From Opitutaceae bacterium (GTDB lineage: Bacteria; Verrucomicrobiota; Verrucomicrobiia; Opitutales; Opitutaceae), in the NCBI GenBank assembly GCA_019455245.1, contig JACFMR010000002.1, forward strand, positions 124,001-188,000: a DNA stretch of 64,000 nt. The letters are read 5' to 3'. Made by a program: the position numbers and the translations under genes. Shown here one piece after another: positions 34,010-42,612 of this stretch; position 1 is the first letter of the stretch, and the number at the start of each line of letters is the position of its first letter. The notes under the pieces were generated by a model. That model saw nothing but the letters and a program-made list of their open reading frames with translations, was not told the DNA's origin and ran no database searches.

Positions 34010-35100
34010 AATTCGTCGACGAATACCGCGACGCCGCCCTCGTGCACAAGCTGGCCGGCGCCATCGCCCGCGCCTGCACCCGGTCGTGGACGATCATGGA
34101 AATCTGCGGCGGCCAGACCCACGCCATCGTGAAGTTCGGCCTCGACGACCTGTTGCCCGAGGGCATCACGCTGGTCCACGGGCCGGGCTGCCCGGTGTGC
34201 GTGACCAGCGCTGAGTTGATCGACCAGGCGGTGGAACTCGCGCTCACGCACGGGGCGATTTTGTGCTCGTTCGGCGACATGCTGCGGGTGCCGGGAAACG
34301 GCATCGACCTGCTCACTGCCAAGGCGCGCGGCGGCGACGTGCGCATCGTCTATTCGCCGCTGGACGCCGTCACCATCGCGTTGGAAAACCCCGCGAGACC
34401 GGTCGTGTTTTTCGCCGTCGGCTTCGAGACCACGGCGCCGGCCAACGCCATGGCGGTGCTCCGGGCCGAACGCGAGGGCGTGCAAAACTTCTCGATCCTG
34501 ACGTCGCACGTGCTCGTGCCGCCGGCGATGCGCGCGATTCTGGGTGCGCCGGACAACCGCGTGCAGGGCTTCCTCGCCGCCGGCCACGTGTGCACCATCA
34601 TGGGCACCGAAGAATACGGCCCGATCGCCCGCGAATACGGCGCGCCGATCATCATCACGGGTTTCGAGCCGGTCGACATCCTCGAGGGCATTTATCTCTG
34701 CGTGCGGCAGCTCGAGTCGGGCCGTGCCGAGGTTGAGAACGCCTACGCCCGCGCGGTGAAGACCGCGGGCAACGTGCACGCGCGGAAAATCGTCGAGACC
34801 GTTTTCGAAATCGCCGACCGCGACTGGCGCGGCATCGGGGTCATTCCCCAAAGCGGGCTCGCCGTCCGCCCCGCCTATGCCGCCTTCGATGCCGCGCAAC
34901 GCTTCCCGCTCACCGGCACCGCCCCGCAGGGCCAGACCGAATGCATCAGCGGCGAGATCATGCGCGGAGTGAAAAAGCCGCACGACTGCCCCGCCTTCGG
35001 CACGCGTTGCACCCCCGAGCATCCGCTCGGCGCGCCCATGGTCTCCAGCGAGGGCGCCTGCGCCGCCTACCACCGCTACCGCAGCCGCGCGGCGCTTTAG
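34006..35100 (+). CDS. hypD: Hydrogenase Fe-ligand assembly protein HypD
   Basis: This 364-residue protein assembles the Fe(CN)2CO group with HypC and HypE. Conserved cysteines are C34 (EICGGQTHA), C62 and C65 (HGPGCPVC), and the C-terminal iron-sulfur set in [19 protein letters not shown] and SSEGACAAY. It is the last gene of the plus-strand hyp operon. Its TAG stop overlaps the TAA stop of hypE on the other strand. Confidence 0.95.
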   Translation: MKFVDEYRDAALVHKLAGAIARACTRSWTIMEICGGQTHAIVKFGLDDLLPEGITLVHGPGCPVCVTSAELIDQAVELALTHGAILCSFGDMLRVPGNGIDLLTAKARGGDVRIVYSPLDAVTIALENPARPVVFFAVGFETTAPANAMAVLRAEREGVQNFSILTSHVLVPPAMRAILGAPDNRVQGFLAAGHVCTIMGTEEYGPIAREYGAPIIITGFEPVDILEGIYLCVRQLESGRAEVENAYARAVKTAGNVHARKIVETVFEIADRDWRGIGVIPQSGLAVRPAYAAFDAAQRFPLTGTAPQGQTECISGEIMRGVKKPHDCPAFGTRCTPEHPLGAPMVSSEGACAAYHRYRSRAAL

Positions 35101-36161
35101 CAGATCCGCGGCAGCTGCTCGCCGCTCAGGCGGTCCACGATGCGCTCGGCGCCGATGACGCTGCGCTGCGTCACCTGGCCGGCGGGACCCGGCTTCACGG
35201 TGCCGATGATCACGGGCGGACCGCCCGGCGCGGTGCGCGCGATGATCTCCAACGCGGCCGCCGCCTGCGTCTCCGGCAACACGCACACGAAGCGGCCCTC
35301 GTTGGCGACGTAAAGCGGATCGAGCCCGAGAATCTCGCAGGCGCCGCCGACCTGCTCGGCCACGGGCACCTTGGCGCCGTCGATCGCGATCGCGAGTTGC
35401 GCGGTTTCGGCCAACTCGACCAGCGACGTGGCGAGACCGCCGCGGGTGAGGTCGCGCAGGCAGTGGATCTCCAGCCCGGCCGCCAGCAGCGACTGCACGG
35501 GCGCGACCAGCGGGGCGCAATCGCTCTCGATGGTGCTTTCGAACTCCAGCCCGGCCCGCGTGGCCATGATCGCCATGCCGTGCCGGCCCACGTCGCCGCT
35601 CAGGATCACCGCGTCGCCGGCGCGGATGCTCGCGGGGGCGACGGTCAGCGGGGTCTCGATCACGCCGATGCCGGACGTGGTGATGTAAACGCCGTCGCCC
35701 TTGCCGCGTTCGACGACCTTGGTGTCGCCGGTGACAATCGCCACCCCGGCGGCGGCCGCGGCCGCCCGCATCGAGGCCACGATTTTCTCCAGCGTCTCCA
35801 CCGCGAACCCTTCTTCCAAAATGAAACCTGCGCTCAACCAGAGCGGGCGCGCGCCGCACATGCAGAGGTCGTTCACCGTGCCGTTGACCGCGAGGTGGCC
35901 GATGTCGCCGCCGGGGAAAAACAGCGGGCTGACCACGTGCGAGTCGGTCGTGAACGCCAGGCGCGCGCCGTCGTGCAATTGCAGGAGCGCCCCGTCGTGC
36001 TGGGCTTCCGCCGCCCCGGTGGCAAACGCCGGCCGAAAGATGCGATCAATCAGGTCCTGCGTGAGCCGGCCACCGCCGCCGTGGCCGACCGTGATCTCGC
36101 GCCGGTGCGGCAGGGGCACGGGACAGGAGGAAAACGCGCCGGCGGAATGCGGGGTGGACAC
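35097..36161 (-). CDS. hypE: Carbamoyl-dehydrating protein HypE (inverted)
   Basis: This 354-residue protein converts the HypF thiocarbamate on its C-terminal Cys into thiocyanate. The required tail PRIC is present as the last four residues. The AIR-synthase-like fold is visible in [38 protein letters not shown] and [12 protein letters not shown]. It is on the strand opposite to hypA-D and converges on hypD with overlapping stop codons, so it needs its own promoter or is read through from the GH2 gene 51 bases upstream. hypE normally follows hypD on the same strand. Confidence 0.94.
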   Translation of the reverse strand: MSTPHSAGAFSSCPVPLPHRREITVGHGGGGRLTQDLIDRIFRPAFATGAAEAQHDGALLQLHDGARLAFTTDSHVVSPLFFPGGDIGHLAVNGTVNDLCMCGARPLWLSAGFILEEGFAVETLEKIVASMRAAAAAAGVAIVTGDTKVVERGKGDGVYITTSGIGVIETPLTVAPASIRAGDAVILSGDVGRHGMAIMATRAGLEFESTIESDCAPLVAPVQSLLAAGLEIHCLRDLTRGGLATSLVELAETAQLAIAIDGAKVPVAEQVGGACEILGLDPLYVANEGRFVCVLPETQAAAALEIIARTAPGGPPVIIGTVKPGPAGQVTQRSVIGAERIVDRLSGEQLPRIC

Positions 36162-36212
36162 GCCGCATTTGTTAGCGTGCCCAGTCGCCGTCGCCGAGGA
36201 AAAACGGTGGGC

Positions 36213-38057
36213 TTACGTTTGCTCGATCGCCGCGGGACGGATTTGTGCGGCGCGGACGCGGGCGAGGTCGTATTTCTTTTTGCGGTCGAAAAAGTAGATG
36301 CCGTTCTGCTCCTGAAACACGTCGGTGAGCTGCGTGTAGCAGTAGCCGAACATGCGCGGGTTATCGAGCAGCGCGGCGCACAGGCCCTCGAAGCGCGTGT
36401 AGAATTCCTCGAGCGTCTGCGGCGCGTCGCCGTAGCCCCAGGAGGCGTCGCCGGGCTTGGCGCGCGGGTTCCAGCGGATGCCGCCGAACTCGCTCACGAA
36501 ATACGGCTGGCCGCGCCATGCGATGTTGTTGAGCAAAAGCTCGTCGCGCACGTAGGGCGCGTCGCGCAGCAGACCGTCGTGCCGCGCCTTGAACGTCGCG
36601 GGGTTCTGGTCGTAGTCGTGCGAGTCGTAGACGTCGCTCTCGGCCACGGTGTGCGAGTAGCCGGACACATCGAGCACCGGCCGGGTGCTGTCGGCAGCCT
36701 TGGTCGCGAGGAAAAGCCCGCGCATGACGTCGTCGTGCGTGGTGATGCGCTCGTCGTGACGGCGCAACGATTCGTTGAGCGGGCACCAGCCGATGATGCT
36801 CGGGTGGTTGTAGTCGCGATTGAGCGCCTCCATCCACTGCGCAATAAAGGTGGCGGGATAATCGTAGCCGTTGTGGTTGCCGCCGCGCACCACCGTGCCG
36901 TCGTCGTGCTTCCACCAGCCGCGCACGGGCTCCTTGCCGCCCAAACCCCAGTCGCTGAACTCGCCCCAGACGAGATAGCCGAGCCGGTCGCAATGATAGA
37001 GGAAACGTTCCTCAAAAACCTTTTGGTGCAACCGTGCGCCGTTGAAGCCGGCGGCGATTGAGAGCTTGATGTCGCGCACCAGCGCGGCGTCGGTCGGTGC
37101 GGTCAGAATGCCGTCGGGATAATAGCCCTGGTCGAGCACGAGGCGTTGGAAAACAGGCCGGCCGTTGAGCTTCACCGCCATGCCATCGATGCAGACGCTG
37201 CGCAGGCCGGCGTAGCTGCGCGCGGTGTCGACGACCTGGCCGGTGGCCGCATCGACGAGTTCGAGTTCGAAATCGTACAGGTGCGGATCCTCCGGCGACC
37301 AAAGCCGCACGGCATTTTCCGGCACGACGAGGTCCAGCCGCGGATAAAGCCCGCCGCCGCAAACGCACTCCGCCGTCGCGACCGGCTTTTTGCCGGAAAA
37401 CAACCGCGCGCGGTAAACGAGCCCGGCCTGCGCACCGGCGACGGGTTGCTCGATGCAGAAGCGGCGGTTGGCCACGTCGGGCGTGAGCTTCGGCCGCAAC
37501 AGGTGCGCGCGGCGCGGCACGGGTTCGAGCCACACGGTCTGCCACAGGCCGGTGGTGCGCGTGTAGTGGCAGCCGCTGTTGCCGTACACCCACGACTGCT
37601 TGCCGGCGGGCATGGACTCGCGGGCGTTGTCGCGCGCGCGCACGACCAGCGTGAGCTTCTTGCCGGGTTTCGCCTGCGCGGTCAGATCGCAGGTGAAGGG
37701 TGTCATGCCGCCGCGGTGCCGGCCGACCTCGGCGCCATCGGCCCAGACAAAGGTGTCGTAATCGCTGGCCTGAAAATGCAACAGGATGCGCCGGCCCCGC
37801 CACGCCTTGGGAATCATCACCTCGCGGCGATACCAGACGGCGTTGAGGTAATCGGTGTTGCCGATGCCGGAAAGTTTCGACTCGGGGCAGAACGGCACGG
37901 TGATGCGCTGCTTGAGCGGCCGGTTGACCAGACCGCGGTCGAGACCGCTGTCGCCCTGGTCGATCTCGAACTGCCAGGTGCCGTTGAGGCAGAGCCAGTC
38001 GGTGCGGGTGAATTGCGGGCGGGGATGTTCGGGACGGGGAATGCGCGTGGTGGGCAT
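36213..38057 (-). CDS. Glycoside hydrolase family 2 protein
   Basis: This 614-residue enzyme has the GH2 three-part layout: an N-terminal sugar-binding sandwich (LNGTWQFEID, YRREVMIPKAWRGRRILLHF, ASDYDTFVWADG), an immunoglobulin-like middle domain and a TIM barrel. The acid/base Glu is E429 in WCPLNES, and the nucleophile is E523 in VSEFGG. There is no signal peptide, so it appears cytoplasmic. GH2 enzymes cleave beta-galactosides, glucuronides or mannosides; this one's length and missing C-terminal domains fit the shorter, uncharacterised GH2 proteins. It lies upstream of hypE on the same strand, an odd neighbour with no obvious functional link. Confidence 0.9.
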   Translation of the reverse strand: MPTTRIPRPEHPRPQFTRTDWLCLNGTWQFEIDQGDSGLDRGLVNRPLKQRITVPFCPESKLSGIGNTDYLNAVWYRREVMIPKAWRGRRILLHFQASDYDTFVWADGAEVGRHRGGMTPFTCDLTAQAKPGKKLTLVVRARDNARESMPAGKQSWVYGNSGCHYTRTTGLWQTVWLEPVPRRAHLLRPKLTPDVANRRFCIEQPVAGAQAGLVYRARLFSGKKPVATAECVCGGGLYPRLDLVVPENAVRLWSPEDPHLYDFELELVDAATGQVVDTARSYAGLRSVCIDGMAVKLNGRPVFQRLVLDQGYYPDGILTAPTDAALVRDIKLSIAAGFNGARLHQKVFEERFLYHCDRLGYLVWGEFSDWGLGGKEPVRGWWKHDDGTVVRGGNHNGYDYPATFIAQWMEALNRDYNHPSIIGWCPLNESLRRHDERITTHDDVMRGLFLATKAADSTRPVLDVSGYSHTVAESDVYDSHDYDQNPATFKARHDGLLRDAPYVRDELLLNNIAWRGQPYFVSEFGGIRWNPRAKPGDASWGYGDAPQTLEEFYTRFEGLCAALLDNPRMFGYCYTQLTDVFQEQNGIYFFDRKKKYDLARVRAAQIRPAAIEQT

Positions 38058-38246
38058 GGAGAAAAGGAATCAGGAAACGCCGCGCCGGGGCCAAAGCCAA
38101 GCTTATCGCGCGGGGCATCATCCGCGGAGGCATGACCCCGTCCCAAATATTGACGTGTCGGGGCAATTGTTTCACATCAGCCGGACCCCACCCCATGATC
38201 CGCCCCGATCACCCCTCGTGCCCCGGCGAGTGCCGCGCCTCTTCCG

Positions 38247-40334
38247 ATGCGTAACGCCCGGATATTGCCACAGCCCTTCGTCTTTGCGTGGCGACAACTG
38301 AAGGATTTTTTCGGATACGACGGCGGTGACGCCACCTACCTGTGGCCGCGCTGGATCGTGCTGCGCGCGGTGGGATTGGTGTTCGTCATCATCTTTGCCG
38401 GCATCATCAAGGAGAGCCCGGCCCTGGTCGGCCCCGCGGGGCTGGCGCCGTTGCCCGGCCTGATCGAACAGCACAAGGACACGCACGACGGCATGATCGA
38501 GGCCGTGCTGAAGGTACCGACGCTGTTCTGGTTCAGCACCAGCTGGGGCTGGGCGCTGGCGATCCAGTGGGCCGGGATGATCGCGGCGATCGCCCTGGTG
38601 CTCAACCTCTGGCCCCGCCTGGCGCTGTTCGTGTGCTGGCTGGGCCTGCTGTCCTTTGCCCGGATGTGGCTGGTGTTTTCCGATCCGCAGGTGGACTGGT
38701 TGATGCTGGAGGTCGCGCTGCTGTGCATCCCTTTCGCTCCGGCCGGTTTTCGCCCGGGGCTGGGTGTGCATTCGCCGCCGCGACGCATCGCGGTCTTCAT
38801 GGTGCGGTGGCTGCTGTTCCGGGTGATGTTCGAATCGGGCCTGGCCAAGATTCTCAGCGGCGAAGCGCAATGGGCCAACCTCACGGCCATGGACGCGTTC
38901 TACGAAATCGCGCCCTGCCCCACGATCGTCGGCTACCACTTTTTCCACCTGCCGCATTTCTGGCACGCGGGCGAGGTGATCCTGACCTTTGCCGCGGAGA
39001 TCCTGGCGCCGCTCCTCGCGCTGTTCGCCGGCCGCCGGGGCCGCTGGATCGCCTTCTGGCTGTGGGCCGCCCTGCAGGCCGGCATCCAGCTGACCTGCAA
39101 CTTCGGCTGGCTCAACACCGCCGCCTTCGCGCTCGGTTTCCTGCTGTTTGACGACCAGATGCTGATCGCGGCGGCCAAGCGGCTGAAACTCGGCGCGGCC
39201 GCCGCGTATCTCGCCGCCAAGAGCGCCAACCAGGTCATGACGCCGTTGCGGCCGTGGCGGCGCCATGCGTTGCATACCGCGCTCTGGATTCACTTCTACC
39301 TGTCGGTGATCGTGTTTGCGGAAACCGCCGGCATGACCTCGAACGTCGTGCTCGATCCGGTGACCAAGCCCCTGAAATACGTCTTCGACGGGCTGGGCAG
39401 CGTGAATTCCTTCAAGCTCTACTCGCGCCTCGACGAGATGCACGTGGTGGCGGAATTCGTGGGTTCCAACGACGGCGGGGTGACGTGGCGGCCGTATGAG
39501 TTTCGCTATTTTCCGCAGCAGCTGGACCGCATCAGCCCGTTCATTGCGCCGCGCTTCCCCCGCTTTGAGGCGACCCTGAAAATCCAGGTGATGACACGCG
39601 ACACCCCGGCCTCGCTCTACGGCGTGGTGGCCACGCATCTGCTCGCGCGCAATCCCGTGGTGATGGAGCTTTTCGAGTCCGATCCGTTCCCCGACCGGCC
39701 GCCGCACATGCTCCGGATCGTGGGCTATCGCTACAACTTCACCGACAAGGCAACGCACCGGGCAACCCGCCAGTTCTGGACCCGAACCTACTTGGGCGAG
39801 TTCATGCCCATGATCTACATCGACGAGCAGGGCGATTTTGCGCTGGCGGAAACACCCCACGACCAAGTCCTGGTCAGGGCCCGGTACCACAATCCCGCCG
39901 CCCAAAGCTATCTGGGCTTCCTCCATCTCAGCGGCGAGGAGGACACGCCGCAGGACACGGCCGAAGCCGCCAAGTGGTTCCGGCTGGCCGCGGAGCAGGG
40001 CCAGATCGAGGCGCAGTTCAACCTCGCGCTGTTGCTGGCGAGCGGCGACGGCGTGCCGGCCGATCACCGGCAGGCCGCCCATTGGTGCCGCCGCGCCGCC
40101 GAACAGGGTTTTCCCCCGGCGCAGGATCACCTGGGCCTGATGTATTTCGAAGGCCACGGCGTACCCCGCAACCAGACCGAAGCACTGGTCTGGTTTCGCG
40201 TCGCGGCCCTGGGCGGTTTGTCGGAGGCGGAAGCGCACGTGCGCCACGCCCAAACCCAGGTTGAATTTTTGGACGCCCTGAACGCAGAAAAGCGCGCCGC
40301 GGAAATCTTCGCCCGCATCCAAGCCCAGCAATAA
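38247..40334 (+). CDS. Lipase maturation factor-like membrane protein with Sel1 repeats (paralogue 1)
   Basis: This 695-residue protein joins two modules. Residues about 30-530 form a multi-pass LMF1-type region with SDPQVDWLMLEVALLCIPFA, VRWLLFRVMFESGLAKILSG and ILAPLLALFAGRRGRW, as in lipase maturation factors that help fold secreted lipases. Residues about 560-665 are Sel1-type helical repeats (AAKWFRLAAEQGQIEAQFNL, AAHWCRRAAEQGFPPAQDHL, ALVWFRVAALGG). The fusion may couple folding help to protein recruitment; this is inference. A close paralogue with the same layout is at 48282-50357. The Mpo1-like gene follows after 8 bases. Confidence 0.85.
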   Translation: MRNARILPQPFVFAWRQLKDFFGYDGGDATYLWPRWIVLRAVGLVFVIIFAGIIKESPALVGPAGLAPLPGLIEQHKDTHDGMIEAVLKVPTLFWFSTSWGWALAIQWAGMIAAIALVLNLWPRLALFVCWLGLLSFARMWLVFSDPQVDWLMLEVALLCIPFAPAGFRPGLGVHSPPRRIAVFMVRWLLFRVMFESGLAKILSGEAQWANLTAMDAFYEIAPCPTIVGYHFFHLPHFWHAGEVILTFAAEILAPLLALFAGRRGRWIAFWLWAALQAGIQLTCNFGWLNTAAFALGFLLFDDQMLIAAAKRLKLGAAAAYLAAKSANQVMTPLRPWRRHALHTALWIHFYLSVIVFAETAGMTSNVVLDPVTKPLKYVFDGLGSVNSFKLYSRLDEMHVVAEFVGSNDGGVTWRPYEFRYFPQQLDRISPFIAPRFPRFEATLKIQVMTRDTPASLYGVVATHLLARNPVVMELFESDPFPDRPPHMLRIVGYRYNFTDKATHRATRQFWTRTYLGEFMPMIYIDEQGDFALAETPHDQVLVRARYHNPAAQSYLGFLHLSGEEDTPQDTAEAAKWFRLAAEQGQIEAQFNLALLLASGDGVPADHRQAAHWCRRAAEQGFPPAQDHLGLMYFEGHGVPRNQTEALVWFRVAALGGLSEAEAHVRHAQTQVEFLDALNAEKRAAEIFARIQAQQ

Positions 40335-40342
40335 ACCACCCC

Positions 40343-40819
40343 ATGCCCCGCAAAACCGCCGACGACTGGTTCGCCGCCTACGGCGAGAGTCACCAAAACC
40401 ACACCAACGAACTGATCCACTGGATCTGCGTGCCGGTGATTTTTTTCTGCGTGGTGGGCCTGATCGCGTCGCTGCCGCTGCCGACAGCATGGCGCGAGGC
40501 CGCGCCGTGGTTCAACTGGGCCGTGCCGGTGATGGCGTTGGCATTCCTTTTTTACCTGCGGCTCTCCCCCGCGCTCAGCGCGGGCATGCTCGCGTTCATG
40601 GCGTTGTGCTACTGCGGCGTGGCATTGCTGACGCTGTTCGCGCCGTGGGCGGTTTGGAAAATCTGCCTCACGCTGTTCGTGCTCGCCTGGATCGGGCAGT
40701 TCGTCGGGCACAAGATCGAGGGCAGGAAGCCCTCGTTTTTCCAGGACGTGGTCTTCCTGCTCATCGGCCCGGCGTGGCTGCTGCACTTCATCTACCGGAA
40801 GGCCGGCCAGCGGTATTGA
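40343..40819 (+). CDS. Mpo1-like (DUF962) membrane protein
   Basis: This 158-residue protein has four hydrophobic helices and the DUF962/Mpo1-like signature: WFAAYGESHQNHTNELIHWI, with His residues typical of the metal site, and the later GHKIEGRKPSFFQDVVFLLI. Yeast Mpo1 is an Fe-dependent dioxygenase acting on 2-hydroxy fatty acids; bacterial members are largely untested. Eight bases after the LMF-like gene, it is probably co-transcribed, which suggests a lipid-related pair. Confidence 0.88.
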   Translation: MPRKTADDWFAAYGESHQNHTNELIHWICVPVIFFCVVGLIASLPLPTAWREAAPWFNWAVPVMALAFLFYLRLSPALSAGMLAFMALCYCGVALLTLFAPWAVWKICLTLFVLAWIGQFVGHKIEGRKPSFFQDVVFLLIGPAWLLHFIYRKAGQRY

Positions 40820-40956
40820 ACGGCGGCGCGATATATAATTTGGAACTCCGTCAGGCTGCCATATTGTCAGGCCAGAAAAGGTGGATGGGCACGTCCCTGT
40901 GCCCGTCAAAGCGGCGGGGCGGGACACAACATTCCGTCTGCCGCCATCCAGCGTAA

Positions 40957-41090
40957 GCCACGTTGTCGCTGCGCTGCAACGCGGCTACAATTCAGGCCGT
41001 GCCTCAGTCCATCTATGTAGGGGCGTGGCTCGTCCACGCCCGCGAGCGCAACCAGATTTTCGCACGGGCGTGGTCAAGCCACGCCCCTAC
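40957..41090. repeat. REP cluster, three hairpins
   Basis: Three GTAG/CTAC hairpins lie in the spacer before gdhA: GCCACGTTG...CAACGCGGC plus TAC (40957-40988), GTAG plus GGGCGTGGCTCGTCCACGCC (41017-41041), and the inverted GGGCGTGGTCAAGCCACGCC plus CCTAC (41066-41090). The last two form an inverted pair. Confidence 0.65.
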
Positions 41091-41102
41091 TGTCAACCGG
41101 CA

Positions 41103-42485
41103 TCAAACGATGCCCTGCGCCAGCATCGCGTCGGCCACCTTGACGAAGCCGGCGATGTTGGCGCCGTCCACGTAGTTCACGAAACCGCCGCGCTTGGTGC
41201 CGTGCTCCACGCATTCGGCGTGGATGCTTTTCATGATCGCGTGCAGGCGGTTGTCGACCTCGCCGCGCGTCCAGCACAGGCGCTGCGCGTTCTGGCTCAT
41301 TTCCAGGCCGCTGGTGGCCACGCCGCCGGCGTTGGCGGCCTTGCCCGGGCCGTAAAGGATGCGCGCCTTGTGATACACCTTCACGGCCTCGAGGGTCGAG
41401 GGCATGTTGGCACCCTCGGCCACGCAGGTGCAGCCGTGCTTGACCAACGCCTCGGCGTCGGCCTGCTCGATTTCGTTCTGCGTGGCGCAGGGCAGTGCGA
41501 TGTCGCAGGCGATGTGCCAGGGCCGGCGGCCGGCCAGGTATTTCAGGCGGAAGTGCTTCGCAAACTCCTCGATGCGGCCGCGGCGGTTGTTCTTCAGGTC
41601 CATCACCCATTGCAGCTGCTCAGGGGTCAGGCCGGCGGGCAGGTGCACCGTGCCGCCCGAGTCGGAAAGCGTGATGACCTTGCCGCCCATCTCGATCACC
41701 TTTTCGGCGGCGTATTGGGCGACGTTGCCCGAACCCGAGATGGCGACGCGCTTGCCGTCAAAACCCTCGCGCTTCTTCTGCATCATCTCCTGCGCGAAAT
41801 ACACGCAGCCGTAGCCGGTGGCCTCGGGCCGGATGAGGCTGCCACCGTAGGCGAGGCCCTTGCCGGTCAGCACCGAGGCGGACTCGTTGGCCAGCCGCTT
41901 GTATTGGCCGTAAAGAAAACCGATCTCGCGCGCACCCACGCCGATGTCGCCGGCGGGCACGTCCACCGCCGCGCCGATGTGCCGGAAGAGTTCGGTCATG
42001 AAGGACTGGCAAAACCGCATGACCTCGCCGTCGCTGCGGCCCTTCGGGTTGAAATCGGAGCCGCCCTTGCCGCCGCCCATCGGCAGCGTGGTGAGCGAGT
42101 TTTTGAAGACCTGCTCAAACGCCAGAAATTTCAGGATGCTGAGGTTGACCGAAGGATGAAACCGCAACCCGCCCTTGTAGGGGCCGATCGCGCTGCTCAT
42201 CTGCACCCGGTAGCCGCGGTTGACCTGCACCCCGCCCTTGTCATCCACCCAGGGCACACGGAAGAGAATGATTCGCTCGGGCTCGACGATCCGCTCCAGG
42301 AGGCCTTGCTCGGCGTAACGCGGGTTTTCCTGCACAAACGGCCAGAGACTCGTGAACACCTCCTCCACCGCCTGATGAAATTCCGTCTCCGCGGGATCGC
42401 GCTCGCGGATGTGCTGCAGGAAGGCGTGGAGAGACTCTGATTTTTTCACAGGTCCTTTGTGAGCGCCTCCCCGGCAAGCGGGCAA
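41103..42485 (-). CDS. gdhA: NADP-type glutamate dehydrogenase
   Basis: This 460-residue enzyme interconverts glutamate with 2-oxoglutarate and ammonia. Family signatures are GPYKGGLRFHPSVNLSILKF, the catalytic-lysine region TLPMGGGKGGSDFNPKGRSD, and the dinucleotide-binding AISGSGNVAQYAAEKVIEMG. Hexameric anabolic GdhA proteins have this length. I start it at the ATG at 42485, though a later internal start is possible because the first 12 residues are not conserved. It is divergent from glgP. Confidence 0.95.
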   Translation of the reverse strand: MPACRGGAHKGPVKKSESLHAFLQHIRERDPAETEFHQAVEEVFTSLWPFVQENPRYAEQGLLERIVEPERIILFRVPWVDDKGGVQVNRGYRVQMSSAIGPYKGGLRFHPSVNLSILKFLAFEQVFKNSLTTLPMGGGKGGSDFNPKGRSDGEVMRFCQSFMTELFRHIGAAVDVPAGDIGVGAREIGFLYGQYKRLANESASVLTGKGLAYGGSLIRPEATGYGCVYFAQEMMQKKREGFDGKRVAISGSGNVAQYAAEKVIEMGGKVITLSDSGGTVHLPAGLTPEQLQWVMDLKNNRRGRIEEFAKHFRLKYLAGRRPWHIACDIALPCATQNEIEQADAEALVKHGCTCVAEGANMPSTLEAVKVYHKARILYGPGKAANAGGVATSGLEMSQNAQRLCWTRGEVDNRLHAIMKSIHAECVEHGTKRGGFVNYVDGANIAGFVKVADAMLAQGIV

Positions 42486-42525
42486 TCCGTTTTCCCGCAG
42501 GATCGGGGAATTTTATGCCAAAAAG

Positions 42526-42543
42526 GCCGGCCCCGGGGCCGGC
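42526..42543. repeat. 18-bp GC-only palindrome between gdhA and glgP
   Basis: GCCGGCCCCGGGGCCGGC is a perfect palindrome within the 127-base divergent spacer. On the minus strand it is followed by CTTTTTGG, so it could act as an attenuator ahead of gdhA or simply as a protein-binding site. No further support was found. Confidence 0.4.
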
Positions 42544-42612
42544 TTTGGTCTTGGCCGGCGCGGATCGGGCCGCTAGAAGCGGGCTGACGCCAGCCATTGT
42601 TTTGGAGGCCCC

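Noticed and set aside
42526..42543. Terminator call for the GC-only palindrome between gdhA and glgP
   Set aside because: It lies in a divergent spacer, upstream of both genes, so termination there would serve no flanking gene; kept only as a palindrome.
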